Source: Erpetoichthys calabaricus
Lineage: Eukaryota; Chordata; Cladistia; Polypteriformes; Polypteridae
Length of the DNA stretch: 64,000 nt
Direction of reading: 5' to 3'
Assembly (NCBI RefSeq): GCF_900747795.2
Contig: NC_041404.2
Span: forward strand, 85,959,018 to 86,023,017
Position 1 is the first letter of the stretch. Every line of letters begins with the position of its first letter. The notes beneath the pieces were generated by a model, which saw nothing but the letters and a program-made list of their open reading frames with translations, did no database searches and had not been told where the DNA came from. The position numbers and the translations under genes were made by a program. Below, in pieces: positions 14,616-27,455 of the stretch.

Positions 14616-17600
14616 ACAATTATTTAAAATATAATTATTACAAAATAGTAGTCACTTGGTAGTGTTTATTCTCTTATAACCCTCTGAAGTTGTTTTGCTT
14701 TGGAATAACCAACAGGTGTCTGCTAACATGGACACACTCTACTTTCCATTATACCATCTAGCTATCTGAGTGATGTCCAGGTAGAACATCTACCCAAGTT
14801 CATCAGACACCAGTCACATGTTCTATTTTACCATTTGCTTACCTGTTACCTGATGCAGAAAAGGGGTGAATCAACTTGACCTTCCATATTTCTGTAAAAA
14901 CAATTTAATCAACAGCTTTCTGTCTTCTGGACAATAAAAATGCCTCTTACTTACTTTCTAAATATAAAATCATGGCTAGACAGAAGAAATAAGAAGAAGG
15001 AAAAAATACTGATTGGGAGCAAAAAATATGTAGCAAGTACTTGATTTTGGGTTGTTTCCACCTCAACTGACGGTAAGAAAGAAGAAGACTGCCATTTTTC
15101 AGCTCAATTTATACTTCAGATAATATTCTGCACATGAAAAATACTTATGACATAAAACAAATGTAAATGATTTTTAAAAAAATCAGCTATTTTGTTTTCA
15201 AAACTGTGTTTTTCACTGAATCCAATATCTCATGTTACTGGCTTGTGGTAGAGAAGTTCCAATTTCAGAAATGGATTTAGCACACCTAAATGATTTTTTT
15301 GTGTATGAGGATTTTGGTGCAGACCAGTGTAACTGACACAGGGAAATTCCTATTTGTATTCTCTGTGTAAATAATAAAAGAGTAAAGAATTACAATGGGA
15401 TGTGAGTGACCTCAGCAATGCACTGGCACCTCGTCCAAGACTGGTTCTTGCTTTGTATCCAAGGCTGCCAAGGTTAATTCCAGTCCTTGGAGGTTTAGAA
15501 ATGATATTATGTGATAAGTACAGAGGGAAAGCCCAAAGTAGTATGGGAAATCAAAAAAAGGCACAATAGTGTATGGCACTTTAGTTAGGTAGGGTGCAAA
15601 AATGACATACACACAGTGTGAAGAGTAAAAACTGAACTGTCTGTGAACATGGCAATGTCCAAGTGCTAATTTCCAGACCATTTAGGTTATAATACTTTGT
15701 GCCGGGGTACGTTCATAGTGGCATGATGTCAATTGCTGTCGTACTAAAGCTCTTCAAATGAAGACAAGTCAGAGTCTATGATTTCTGAGCATGTATCACA
15801 AACTTCTGAATGACCTTTCTATCCACCACACAGTAATGCCGCCAGGCAAGAGACTATGTGTCATGCAGCAACAAAATGTAAAGAATCCACTTAGTAATCC
15901 TACTTATCCTCAGACGTCTCACAAAACGAAGGCACTCTTATATTCTTTCTACTCTGACACCTGCATTATAAGTTCAAGCCACATAATAGCTAAACAAAAA
16001 CAAGAATTATAATAAAATGTAATTGTTGTATATTACAATGATAAAAACAAAATTAAGAATACAAGTTTGATACAAAATTTAATGAGTGATATACAACTAG
16101 ACGGCTACCACAACCTCAAAACTGCTGAATCACTAAATATTTTCATGTCCTGAGTCAGCAACAGTCAGCACAGGTGTTGATTGTCAAGGTCAGGCATTAA
16201 ATGTGTGGGTCATGAAGGCTAAATGTGTACCTACTGTACTGTTCTTGTTCAAGAAACCTGATAACTCAGGCCTACACCGGTCACAACCAGTTGCTTAAAG
16301 ACTTTGCTCATTAACTCACAGAAAGTGCAGTTTAATGCTGCTGGGATGATCTCACTCCCAGTGGAGTCAGTTTGTAATGGTTGTACACTGTTGCATCAGG
16401 TGCTCCTGTCTATTGCATTCAAAGTTGAGCATCTTTAGAGATCTGCTCTAACAAGGAGGCTTCAGGTCATTCAAATTGAGAATGTATAACTATACAGAAG
16501 TGTGGGGGGCTTTCACCTTACTTCGCAGCAATGTAATAATTTACAGTATAGGACAGAGAAACAAACACAAAACTCAGAAATGCAATGAAAGACATGGGAG
16601 AGTAGTCAAGAGGGGAGCTGGTTAGGCAGGACGGTAATGCCAGAGCAGACTCTGAGTGAATGCTAAAAGCCTGTGTACCAACCTCTTTGGCTTAACTTGG
16701 GAATATACTGTACTACAAGACTGAGCAAGCATTTGCAACTGGAACAAAATGATCACGAGTGTTGTTGTTTGGTTTTCTCTTTTGAACAAAGAGATCATGA
16801 AGAGACTCCAAATAATAAACTCTTAGTGGATCTAAAGGTAGGTCTGGTTAAATAGAGTTGGATTGTAGTAAACAAAGTGCTCTGTTTCTGTGCTTACATC
16901 TTTCTCTCATTATATTTCACCATCAACAGTCTTGGAGACCCTTTCAGATTTTGTGGCTTTAACTAAAACCATATATCTTATTAAACTAATGCTCTCAGAG
17001 CTTCTGATTTCCACCTTTCTCTCAACAGACCTGCCAATATCACATACAGACTGCTTCTCGTACAAATCATCCTCAATGGCAGGATGTCTTGTGATCACTC
17101 TCTCATTTTCACTCTGCAGGTCCGTCTTTTTGCTATCTTTGCACTATTTACAAGACACAATGAGAAGTCCACTGATCTGAAAGTCCAGAGTGAGAAAGGG
17201 GGCAGTGACACAGCAGAAATAGGACAATAGCCCCAGTAAACATAACGTCCGTATGGTCATGTTTCCTACAGATAACAAAAAATAGTTGGACTGTGCATTT
17301 CTTTTTTCTTCACAGCTTCTTTGGCGATTTCATGACTCAAAGAAACACGGCCCTCACCTTCCTTCCTGTGTTTTTGCTGTTAACAGCTATGTGGGAATTT
17401 TGCCAGCATCACCATGCCAACTGCTTGACTCTGTGAATGGAAGCAACTTTCCGTTTATCAGGAACAAAAGAGAGCCGCTTTATGTGTAAAATGTTACAAC
17501 TACAAAGAAAAGAATATCTTGCTCAGATCATTTTACACCAGTGTGAGCGTGGACCTCTGTTATTACTCACGGCTACCCATGCAGAAAGCACACATTAGGA

Positions 17601-18894
17601 TCTTTTTTCCTGTCATCTTGATGTTTGCTTCAACTGCACATGATCAATATTGCATTCTGACTGAAAATTAACAATGACATATAAAAACACAGATAACAAG
17701 CAATATTTCGTATCAGCAAATGGTAAAAAATAACAGTTTTTCACTTGAAGACAATTATTTTAAAGAAATATTTAATTTTATAATGTAAAATGTAATTTAT
17801 TTTAAAAGTTATTATTCAATGGATAAATATGTTGAACTTGGATGTCTGCTGTTCCACTCTTACACTTTCATTAACCAAAATGCACTTTTCAAAGGAGAAT
17901 TTAAGTGAAACAATAAATCCAGCTGGTTGAAAGTGGCCAAAATAATATGAAACCGAGATGCTGTTCCAATGCATCCCTAAAAAGTGATTTGGCATGAAAA
18001 TATGAACATGCACATCATTCTATTATACATGAACCAGAACCAAATCAGGGGTTTGGGCTTCCTGTTAAGACCAAAACCTGCCTTGGCTTTTTCTGACTGG
18101 AGTGCTGGTGTGGTTAACACTGGCGCCTCATAGATCCAGCATGCTTGTCCATACCCGCTTCTTATCAATGTGAATTTTGCATGTTTACCTTGCGCCCTAA
18201 AAGGCCTATAATGGCAGCTTTCTGGTGTTTAATACTACTATAATAGGCTATAGTCCCCTGCAAACCTGAAATCGGATCATGCCAGTTTAAGAATGTTATG
18301 TTTGTGACAGGGACCGAATGTAAGAGCTTTACTGATAAAGATGAACTCCTTTTGGAGAATGCACATTTTTAACCTCCCTTCTCCTATTATTCCTCCTTAT
18401 CTGTACCCACCTCATGCAGTTTATTTCTAGCTTCCAAGCGTGCAGTATCTTGGAGAATGCAATTGCCTTACAGTCACTAAAACTCTATGGTTATTCTTTA
18501 GAAAAGTATTCATGCCTCCAATTTCTGTACTTTTATTTGTTCTTGCTTCCATGTTTGACCTACTTCTTACTACACAGTGTAATTGCCAAACAGAAAGTAA
18601 AGATCTGTTGTGGGCTAGGCATAGTATACAGTGCCATGATAAAGTTAAGTTCAATTAATGAAAATTTTAATATACTATTGTAAGTATTGTTCTGGTTTTA
18701 AGGACAATTTCTGGAAATAGGTATCACCATCCAACAGGGATTAATAGTAACTACAATGACAGAGAAACTAAGCATAATAACAATTCTCTAACCAAGTCAT
18801 GTACACACCCACACTCAATTAGAGATATTTTGGACTCGCCTGACAATCTAATCAGCATATCTTTGGTGATGTAGGAGAAAACCTTAAAAAAAAA

Positions 18895-19025
18895 AAAAAA
18901 AAACATGCAGACAAGGACAGAGCATACAAGCAACACACATGTAGAATGTATGGGCACAGGATTCAAACCCTGGATTCTGGGTCCAAGAGGCAGCAGTGCT
19001 AACCAATGTACCAAAGTATCATCCA
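18895..19025 (-). mobile_element. SINE head, reverse orientation
   Basis: GATTCAAACCCTGGATTCTG followed by GGCAGCAGTGCTAACCAATGTACCA is the complement of a SINE tRNA head. An A18 run precedes it at left. Confidence 0.55.
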
Positions 19026-19499
19026 CAAGTAAAGTAGCGAGAGTTCATTTGGACTTGTAAGCCCGGTCACAAATACTAGTGGATTACCTGTACTGTCCGC
19101 AGTCAGGACCTTTGTTACCTTGCCTGTCAAAGCCTTAATCTTAATTAGGAAGCTATGCCATGAATGTGCATAGCCACCGTTTGTATCATACTGTTTGTTT
19201 TTTTTTTTGGTATGTTTCTATTAATTACAACAAACTTCTGCATTTTACGATATTCTTATTTATCATGGCACTGGTAAGTGGCAACATATTGCATGTTGGT
19301 CTGACATGCAAATAAGAATTTCAATGATACATTAGCAACAGCCAACCATTCTGTACTATGCACTTCACTCACAAACATTATTTTGTGCCCTGCATTTTCA
19401 ATCTATATAAACTGGTATGGGTTTTCTGTCTGTCATGCAAAAACTTGTGATCCACTGGGCCTTGAAGCTTGAGCTTGGTCTTAATCAAGAGCGTTGGAT

Positions 19500-19935
19500 G
19501 TGATATGTGCAACGCAATCCATGAATTGGAGGTGCGGGCTACCTCAGCCACGTAATTGGACTTCAGATGCTTCTCATGGAAAATGGTGCTGCAGCTACAT
19601 GCCATGGCTGACAGTAAAAGCAGCACTTCAAACTGCATTTCTGACAGGAAAAGAACCTGGGAGACATCTGCTGACAGTGAAACACACTGCAAAGGCCTAC
19701 TTACTGTTTTTGTCACAAACACAAGTCATACACTCCAAGCACAAAAGAAAGTCATACACAAACAAAGAATTTGAGGTGTGTGTTGTCTCCACCACAAAAC
19801 CGGGCGTGGGGTCCTTCTCACAAAGAGCAGTGCCATGGCCATGCAAGTCAAGAACAGAACAGTGGTGACATCTGCTGCCAGTAAAGCACATTTTACAGGC
19901 TGACTGATAATTTTAATCGCATATACGTCATACAC
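19500..19935. repeat. Two diverged tandem units of unknown family
   Basis: Two adjacent units share the start GAATTTGAGGTGTG, the middle GACATCTGCTG(A/C)CAGT(G/A)AA and the end CATACACT-like, in the same order. The starts (19523 and 19767) are 244 bp apart and the middles (19663 and 19867) 204 bp apart, so indels separate the units. It is not a SINE or LINE I can name and could be a satellite-like or transposon-internal repeat. Confidence 0.45.
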
Positions 19936-20059
19936 ATCATTAGGTCATGAAAGAGGTGATGGCACCCTCACCAGAGTGACCTAGGGTGCTGTGTTTCATA
20001 AGAAGCACATGAGCTACCTTTCTTTGAGGACTAGAGGTCAGAGTGTTTCCTAGTTTATT

Positions 20060-20132
20060 AATATTATGATAGGCTCCAGCTTCCCATGACCCTGCTCAGG
20101 ATAAGCAGGTATAGAAAATGGATGGTTTATTA
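20060..20132 (+). mobile_element. V-SINE tail
   Basis: GATAGGCTCCAGCTTCCCATGACCCTG and GAAAATGGATGG are the end of a V-SINE. Confidence 0.6.
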
Positions 20133-21440
20133 AAAGAATGTTAGTTAGTGAAGCAAATTGCCTGCTGTGTGCACCTCACATACTGTAGACACTGTGTGCA
20201 ATGTACTATGGCTGCTGATTGTTTACACTTTCTGTTGGTCTTAATTAATATTATTCAAGTCCTTTACCGATTTAATGTCTCATTGGCTTTAGTGAGCAAA
20301 ATATTTTATCCAGTAGAGCTAGAGCTGATGTTAAACCTCCCTAGTAGCATACACCAACTTTGTAGCTAGTAGCATGTGTGAATTTCATCACACATGGACA
20401 TACTTTGTATCTACAATAAACCATTATTTGTTGCTTAATGATGCAATTTATATGGCTGCATCACATTTCATTGTAGAGTCTGTGTGATCTGTAATATCTA
20501 AGGCTTTCAGAATTTCAGTACTGCATTTTTATTTCAAATTGTAAACTGGGTAATAATTGACTTTAAAAGAACCCATAATAATAGTAGTTCTAGAGCCTCT
20601 TTGCTGCTGCTCTGTGTCAGCCATCTCACATTCATTAAGGTCCTCTTTGTTTCATGTGTGCATAAAAAAAGCACACATTAAATCCACTTACCAGTTTTAA
20701 TGAAAGTGTTATCAGATACCTAAAGTTTATTTGAGGCTTTATTTTTAAAAAAGTAACGATAATACTAATGTTGTGTATTGTTAACTATGCTAGAGGTGAC
20801 AGTGGAGAAAACGGTAACAAAACGGTTGCCTTTAATATGTGCCACGTCACATTACATGACCTGTCACACATTTATCAATAGCATAATAGCATAACATCAT
20901 TCCACCACAAGTAATGCAAGTAGAGGTCACCATGCAGAAAATACATATCACAAAAATAAATATAGGTAGGGGATGCCATTCGAGGTCAAAGTGAAGGACT
21001 GCAGTAAAGTTAAAGCTACATAAAATCTAATGGTACTAGGGATTAAATTGACATACTTTTTGACATCTGCCCCTTTTAATTGACTTGAAATAATAAATTA
21101 CTAATGTATTTTTAGTCAATGTAATCTCATTCTAAGCTAAAATAGTCAATCCAATTCAAATCAACAGATTTTAGAAAATGTTCGTGACTGTCCATCCTCG
21201 ATTTGCTTCATACGTACTTGCTGAAAATAATGTCACTGTATTCAGTAACTAGTGTACAAAATTTTAGCAGTGTATTTTAAAAATAGGGTGAGGCCAAAAT
21301 TATGCTAAAAAAAAAAAGAGTGCTACTAAAAAAAATGACAATGTTCCAAAAGTCATAAATTTTGAAATGTTAATGATTGATGCATTACATTTTTAGGGAT
21401 TGTTATTTAGTATTAGTGTAAATTTATTTAATATCTAAGT

Positions 21441-22675
21441 CAGGGGTCTCCAACATGTTGCTCGTGAGCTATCGGTAGCTTGCCAAAGGGTTAATGAATC
21501 CTACATAAATTTGAAAACTTGATTAGTTAAATTAGGGGTGGGCGATCTTTCCAAAAAATCATATCACGATCCTTTTAACACAAAATCACGATCCACAATC
21601 TGAATTGCAATCTATCTTTTCAATGTGGCATACCGGAATATCCGGACTCAAACTCATCAAGACCTAAGTAACACTTTATTTTAAATATCAAACAAAGCTG
21701 AATTCAATTGTTCTCTCTTTCGCTAGCTAAGCGGAGTTAAGGAACACGCTCCGAAGCTGGCGAGTGAGTGAGAAAGGCCCCTCCCCTTGGCCCGCTGCGT
21801 GGATCTCGGATTCTCACAAATAAATCGGTACCACAAGCAAACTATGATACATAGCGAAATGAGAGAAGTCGCAACATCAACCCGGAATGTTCAAGCAAAT
21901 TATAGAAAAAAACCCAATCAAAATCCGTTAAGTAGTTCTCTCATGAAAAGCAGACAGATAGAGAGACATTGGATTTTATATATTAGTAAACCTTCAAAAT
22001 AATGTGCAGTTAAAGTTTCAACAGCATTCTCAGCATTTCTGGACCTTAGTAGAGCCAGAAAACGACAAAAGTCTTCACCAAGCAGCTCTGAAAATGTCTG
22101 CTTTGTTTGGGTCTACATACCTCTGTGAGTCTGCCTTTTCTGACATGAAATCAAAGTTCAGAACAAGACTGACAGATGAACATTTAAATGACTCCATAAG
22201 AGTGAACCTAAGTGGTTACACTCCACCATACACCTCTCTTGTTGACTCCATGCAGTGCCAGTATTGACTAAAAAAACACTTCACACATGCAACTGGACAT
22301 GTGAATACTCTTGTGAAGTGAAACAGTGACATGTAACAAAATGACATATAAATAAGTAATATATGTGTATTTGGAATTGCATTGTTTTGCTTTGACAGCA
22401 TTCATGTTTTAATTCAATAGTATGGGATACACTAGAAAATCCATACAGACATACAAAATGCACTTGCAGGTGAACTAAACATTTTTTGTGATGTTTTACT
22501 GCAAAATGTAAGTTGTGGACACCAACATTTTGTAAATGTTCAGGCAAAACAAGCTTATTCAGTTTGTTTGGGTTGAAATAAGCTATGAGAATAAATGTTA
22601 GAAAACATGAGTAGCTCTCGGCCATTTTTATTTTGTAAAAGTAGCTCTCAGGGGAAAAAAGGTTGGAGACCCCTG
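21441..22675 (+). mobile_element. hAT element, 1.2 kb, with internal foreign DNA
   Basis: Terminal inverted repeats CAGGGGTCTCCAAC at both ends and 8-bp flanks ATCTAAGT/GTCTAAGT (7 of 8). A transposase tail is preserved at 22004-22267. Between about 21533 and 21990 lies unrelated sequence that begins like the end of another hAT (AGGGGTGGGCGATC) and finishes with a stretch resembling a LINE 3' end, so this element was itself a target. Most of the transposase is missing, so the copy is dead. Confidence 0.85.
22004..22267 (+). pseudogene. hAT transposase C-terminal dimerisation fragment
   Basis: 87 codons with the hAT-C signature: SALFGSTYLCESAFSDMK, then RTRLTDEHLNDSIRV and a short tail ending at a natural stop. 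This is the end of a ZBED/FAM200-type transposase. The N-terminal zinc finger and catalytic core are absent. Confidence 0.8.
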
Positions 22676-23220
22676 GTCTAAGTTATTTTGGCCACAGTTT
22701 ATGATTGCTGAAAATTGTATAAAATAAACTATACTGCGCTTCAGGGCAACTTTGGCCCTCTATATCTTCACTCTAAACCACAACAGATTTTTCAAATTTT
22801 GATAAATATTACTCATGTTATAGTTCTTCTTTAGTAACTAGGCATCTGTCTGCAAGAATCAAACTTTCTAACTTATGAGGCATTAAAAATGGAAAAAATC
22901 ACTTCATGCCTATATTCCAAATGCATATTGTCCATGTATGACAAAGTCTGCCATAAAATAAATTATAACACTGGGCAAAGCCTGGTTTAATTACTAAATT
23001 AACAAAATATGAAGTTGGTACCTTGAACAAATTTTATCAAGAAACATTTCATATGGTTAGGTAAAGAGAAAATGCCAGAGTGGATTTTGTAGGTCAGCCA
23101 CCATTACTGAAACAAGAGACAAGCACTCATTTGTTTCACTTATTCCAAATCATCTGCAGGTCAGCAAGGTCTCAGGTGAATCCAGCTTCAATGTGAATTT
23201 GAGTTGGAATCATCAAAACT

Positions 23221-23481
23221 GGGCAGCATGGTGGCACAGTGGTAGTGCTGCTGAATCGCAGTAAAGAGACCAGGGTTTGCTTCCCGGGTCCTCCCTGTGT
23301 GGAGTGGGTGTCAAACCCCTGTGTCAGCGTGGGTTTCCTCTCGCAGTCCAAAGACATGCAGGTTAGGTGCATTGGCGATCCTAAATTGCCCCTAGTGGGT
23401 GTGTGTGGCCTGCGGTGGGCTGGCGCCCTGCCTGAGGGTTTGTTCCTGCCTTGTGCAGGCTGGGATTGGCTCCAGCAGACC
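23221..23481 (+). mobile_element. V-domain tRNA-SINE, full length
   Basis: A tRNA-like head (GTGGCACAGTGGTAG...) is followed by the conserved V-SINE central domain (GTGGGTTTCCTC...CAAAGACATGCAGGTTAG) and a tail ending CTCCAGCAGACC. Exact 13-bp direct repeats AATCATCAAAACT flank it (23208-23220 and 23482-23494), so it is a clean and fairly recent insertion. Confidence 0.9.
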
Positions 23482-23711
23482 AATCATCAAAACTACTGTG
23501 AAATTAGGAGTCTGCCTTACAGATACAATTCTTGAGAAATATGCTGTGTTGATAAACAACAATCATGCAACATTACAGAAGGACAGAGATGTACAAGCAA
23601 TATTTATACATCTGAATGGTCCCTCCAAGTCTTATATTTGGCCCAAGAGAGGGGATACCTGTTGGATCTCTCTTGTGCAAAGCCTACACATAACTGATGC
23701 ACCACTTACAT

Positions 23712-24373
23712 CAGCGGTGTCGAACTCCGGGCCTGCAGTGGCTGCAGGTTTTCATTCTGATCCTTTTCCTAATCAGTGACCAGTTTCCATTGCTAATTAG
23801 CTCCTTTTCCCTTCATTTTAATAGCCCTGCTTTTAAGGATTCAGTTCTCTGAATTGATTCGTTTCTTCATTAAATGGCAGCCAAACAGAAATGAGACGTG
23901 AAACGAGCCAACAGATGACCAGCTAAACTGGGATTTCAAACTCCAAATTGTTTCTTAATGAGAAGCCAATTCTGTGTTAATTAAACTCGTTATTTAATCC
24001 CACAGCTTGTTGCTGCTCTCATTCTGCCACAGCAGACATTTACAAAACTGTTGATTTTCTGTTTTTTCTAAGATCACTGTCAAGATGTTTTAGTGAGCTG
24101 AGAGACCAGCCTTACAGAGACCTTCACCTTTCTTTATTTTTACATATTGTGTAATGGGCGCAGGTGAACTGGTCATGTGGCGGCTTGTTTTGTGTCTCAA
24201 TATTGTTTGGCTGCTAATTAAAGAAAAAGAAACAACTAAGGGGTCTGAGACAAGTTAATTATAACTAAGGCAAAAGAAGTTAATTAGCAGCAAAAACTGG
24301 TCACCAATGAAGATGGTCAAAATGAAAACCTATAGCCACTGTGGCACACCAGGACTGGAGTTCGACACTCATG
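23712..24373. mobile_element. Non-autonomous hAT element, 662 bp
   Basis: Perfect 8-bp target copies ACTTACAT (23704-23711 and 24374-24381) surround related inverted ends (CAGCGGTGTCGAACTCC and CATGAGTGTCGAACTCC). The interior is AT-rich with short inverted motifs (CTAATTAGC and TTAATTAGCAG) and no transposase. Confidence 0.85.
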
Positions 24374-24500
24374 ACTTACATCAACAGGCAGGCAATATGA
24401 ACTTCCAAATGGCATGGGAAAGGCCATTTGTGCATCATGTAAACTCTTAACTCTTGCAGTTGGTTTAAATTGGAGATTTTGGGTACAACAATGTTTCCAT

Positions 24501-24764
24501 CCATCCATCCATTTTCCAACCCGCTGAATCCGAACACAGGGTCACGGGGGTCTGTTGGAGCCAATCCCAGCCAACACAGGGCACACGGCAGGAACCAATC
24601 CCGGGCAGGGTGCCAACCCACCGCAGAACACACACAAACACACCCACACACCAAGCACACACTAGGGCCAATTTAGAATCGCCAATCCACCTAACCTGTA
24701 TGTCTTTGAACTGTGGGAGGAAACCGGAGCGCCTGGAGGAAACCCACGCAGACACGGGGAGAAG
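24501..24764 (-). mobile_element. V-domain SINE, 5'-truncated
   Basis: Minus-strand copy with the (ATGG)n tail, the TTGGCTGGGATTGGCTCCAA region and the V domain, but no tRNA head. A 9-bp direct repeat TGTTTCCAT (24492-24500 and 24765-24773) marks the target site. Confidence 0.88.
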
Positions 24765-24897
24765 TGTTTCCATGAAGTATAATGCAAATCAGGGATGGTT
24801 AGTCAGGAGACCTCTGTTGATTTCACATGGATTAATAGTAAAGCAACATTATTTTTATTATTACCAAAATGTACACTTGTCACTGAAATACAGTAGA

Positions 24898-25610
24898 TAA
24901 ACTACCGGTCAAAAGTTTTAGAACACCTCAGTTTTTCTTCAAATGTAATTGGTTGAAATGCAATGATGACCTAAAATGATGAAAAGGTAAGCAATAAATT
25001 GACAGAGGTTTAAAGTTTAGGTTTGCAAAAACTAGACAAAATGGACGAACCAACATATTAGAAATGGGCCTTGTTTAGGAAACAATAGGTTACAACCTAC
25101 AGCTGTTTTGCAGCAATTAAAGTAAATTAACAATTTACCCTGGTGTCCCAACTTCTGCCGATTACTTAAAAACCCTGTCTGTGTGTCTGTCTGTCTGTCT
25201 TAAAGCAGAGTTGGAACAGACTGTTACTACACCCTCTAAAGTACTACTTGGACAATATTCCAGTGATACTGGCCAGAAAATTATAATTTACAAATGAAAT
25301 GAGACAGAGCCTAATTACCCTTAGAAGTATAGGCCTTTCATTTAGAGAAACTGAGGGGAAAAAAATCAAAGTGTCATCGAGTACGATGTTCAACACAATC
25401 CAAAGGCAACTGGAAACTGGAAGAAACTCTGATATGAAGATATCAGGCAGACCCAAAGTCACAACTCAATCAGAAGACAAGTTTCTATGGGCCATCAGCT
25501 TGCGCGATAGGTGGCTCAAGGTACAACAGCATCAAGCACAGCTTCACAGTGGTCGAAAAACACAAGTCTCAGTTTCTTTTATACAGAGGAGACTTTGTCT
25601 AGTCTTCAGT
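24898..25610 (+). mobile_element. Tc1-type transposon, left part
   Basis: Begins with a typical Tc1 end (CTACCGGTCAAAAGTTTTAG) and contains the N-terminal helix-turn-helix part of a Tc1 transposase at 25299-25600. Readable segments include ITLRSIGLSFRETEGKKIKV, SGRPKVTTQSEDKFL and LRDRWLKVQQHQAQLHSGR. It breaks off at the TA where a Tigger/pogo-like element entered. The catalytic domain is not continued in this orientation. Confidence 0.8.
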
Positions 25611-25611
25611 A

Positions 25612-26494
25612 CAGTAATCCCTCGCTACTTCGCGGTTCACTTTTCGCGGATTCACGACTTCGCGGGTTTTTAAATACAAGTAATTGCTCGCCTATCGCGG
25701 AAGTTATGTTCCAGACCCATCAGCAACAGGAGAAAGTCCGCGATATAGAAAGACCATATAAATAAACATTTTTATAGTTTAAGCCTTAAAATACCCATCC
25801 TACATGCTTTAAACACATGTAAACTTATAAAACACACTTTGTTAACACATATGATATGTGGATGTCGGGCTAAGGATATGAGTAACATCTCACTATTATA
25901 AAACATTTTAACTTCACGCAAGACAAGACAGTGTGACAGGAAAATACAAGGCTTTAAAATTATTGACACGCAGAGCGACAAGCAGCACAAAGTCCACTTC
26001 TCCTTAATGTTCATTCAGCTCCCCACCCCCTTGACAATGCGAAGTGGCAGGAGCCTACTGCGCCTCCGGGGGGGTTTGAGCGAAAGTGCGTTCAGCCCTC
26101 ACACACCCCCACTCCTCCTCATCCTTCCGAACGCGCAGAGCGACAAGCAGGCATTTTGGCAGAAGCAGCACAAAGTCCATTTCTGCTCAGCGTGAGTTCA
26201 GCTGCCCCCCTTCACAAAGCGAGTGCAGACACATCGACGTCTGATCGCTGCGTGCAGTGTTGGTCTGCGGTGTTTAAGAATGCAGAAAGTGTTTTAAGAG
26301 CATAGGAAGTGTTTATAAGAGTGTGGGAAAGGTTAACAAGAGAGTGAGAAAGGTTTATAAGAGTGTGGGAAGGGTTTATAAAGCCTTAAAATATGTATAA
26401 ATAATAAAATAAATATAGGTCGCTACTTCGCGGATTTTCACCTATCACGGGGGGGCTCTGGAACGTAACCCCCGCGATAGGTGAGGGATTACTG
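25612..26494. mobile_element. Tigger/pogo-like non-autonomous element, 883 bp
   Basis: Inverted ends CAGTAATCCCTCGC / GAGGGATTACTG between TA dinucleotides (25610-25611 and 26495-26496), as in Tc1/mariner-pogo elements. Subterminal TTCGCGG and CTATCGCGG motifs recur in inverted orientation. Internally there are CpG-rich parts and short repeats (GTTTATAAGAGTGTGGGAA, several copies at 26290-26385). No transposase. Confidence 0.8.
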
Positions 26495-26496
26495 TA

Positions 26497-26650
26497 ATCC
26501 ACAGACCGATATTTCAAGGCCCTATTTTGTCCTTTAAAGAATGGCTTTCTTTCTGCCACTTGTCCTGTCACACCAGCAGCACAAAGATACTTCTGGAGCC
26601 CTGAAGCTTAAGCTTCATTATTATTTCCCTGTAGTCTACATTGCTTAAAG
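26497..26650 (-). mobile_element. Inverted Tc1 transposase fragment
   Basis: The minus strand reads AAGVTGQVAERKPFFKGQN, the Tc1 segment that should follow the part ending at 25600 on the plus strand. It therefore lies inverted on the other side of the Tigger/pogo-like insert. It is short, and its right limit is uncertain. Confidence 0.55.
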
Positions 26651-27450
26651 GAAAGTATCTACTGTATGAGAAAGTTTTTTTTTTTAATTAATAATTTAAT
26701 AATAGTGTATTTCAATACAAATCAATAGTTAGAGTAAAAACTAAAAGGTCATTAAAGTATCATGTAGGCTAGCCGTAAATGAAAAAACAAATTTTGCTTT
26801 TAAATATTTTTAAAACAAAATAATTATTAATAATTTAAAACACTATTAAAATTTGAGAGAAACTGAAATTTGTATTAAAAATTATTTCTTAGGCTAGCCA
26901 TAATCAAAAACTGAAAGCATATTTCACTGCTTACGGTCATTGGAAAGAACATTTTGCTAACTTATTTACACAAATAATCGTACAAATTTTAAAAATATAC
27001 TAAACATACACTATTACAATAAATAATTTTACCTGTGCACAATTAAAATGCAGTAAAGATTAAAAGGTAAAAACAAATATTCTTTGATGGATACTAGCAG
27101 GCATGTCTTTGGAATGTAGGGGGTGTCACAACAAAAAATGGGAGTTGTTGAAAACGTAATCACAGTGCTAACTACTGCCTTTTCAACGTGATATCACTAA
27201 TGTTAGCAATCCTGACAAACATTGTTTTCTGAATAAATTGTTCATAAGGTTACAATACTTTAATTAACCCTACTCAAAAATAAACACTTTATTTAGAAAT
27301 TCAAGATAAGTTAAAAAAAAGATTAGCCTAAGTCTATTGTTGTTATGAACAGTCAGACCAGTTGTTATGATCTACCAGACCTTGTCGCTTGATGCGAAGG
27401 GCCCCCCCACAACTGCTCGAGCTTCATGCCCCCAAATATGTAATTCCGCC
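26651..27450. other. AT-rich intergenic sequence
   Basis: Very AT-rich, with two copies of AGGCTAGCC(G/A)TAA at about 26766 and 26891. No gene, RNA or recognisable transposon was seen. Confidence 0.4.
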
Positions 27451-27455
27451 ACATC

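Larger units (their letters stand above)
13020..19499. other. Intergenic upstream of the minus-strand ferritin
   Basis: SINE fragments (13.5, 14.5, 15.4 and 18.9 kb) and AT-rich sequence. A minus-strand frame at 16910-17098 reads somewhat like protein (IGRSVERKVEIRSSESI) but has no known match or splice context. Confidence 0.35.

Noticed and set aside
16910-17098. Minus-strand 62-codon frame with protein-like composition
   Set aside because: No recognised family and no convincing splice sites; too short to call.
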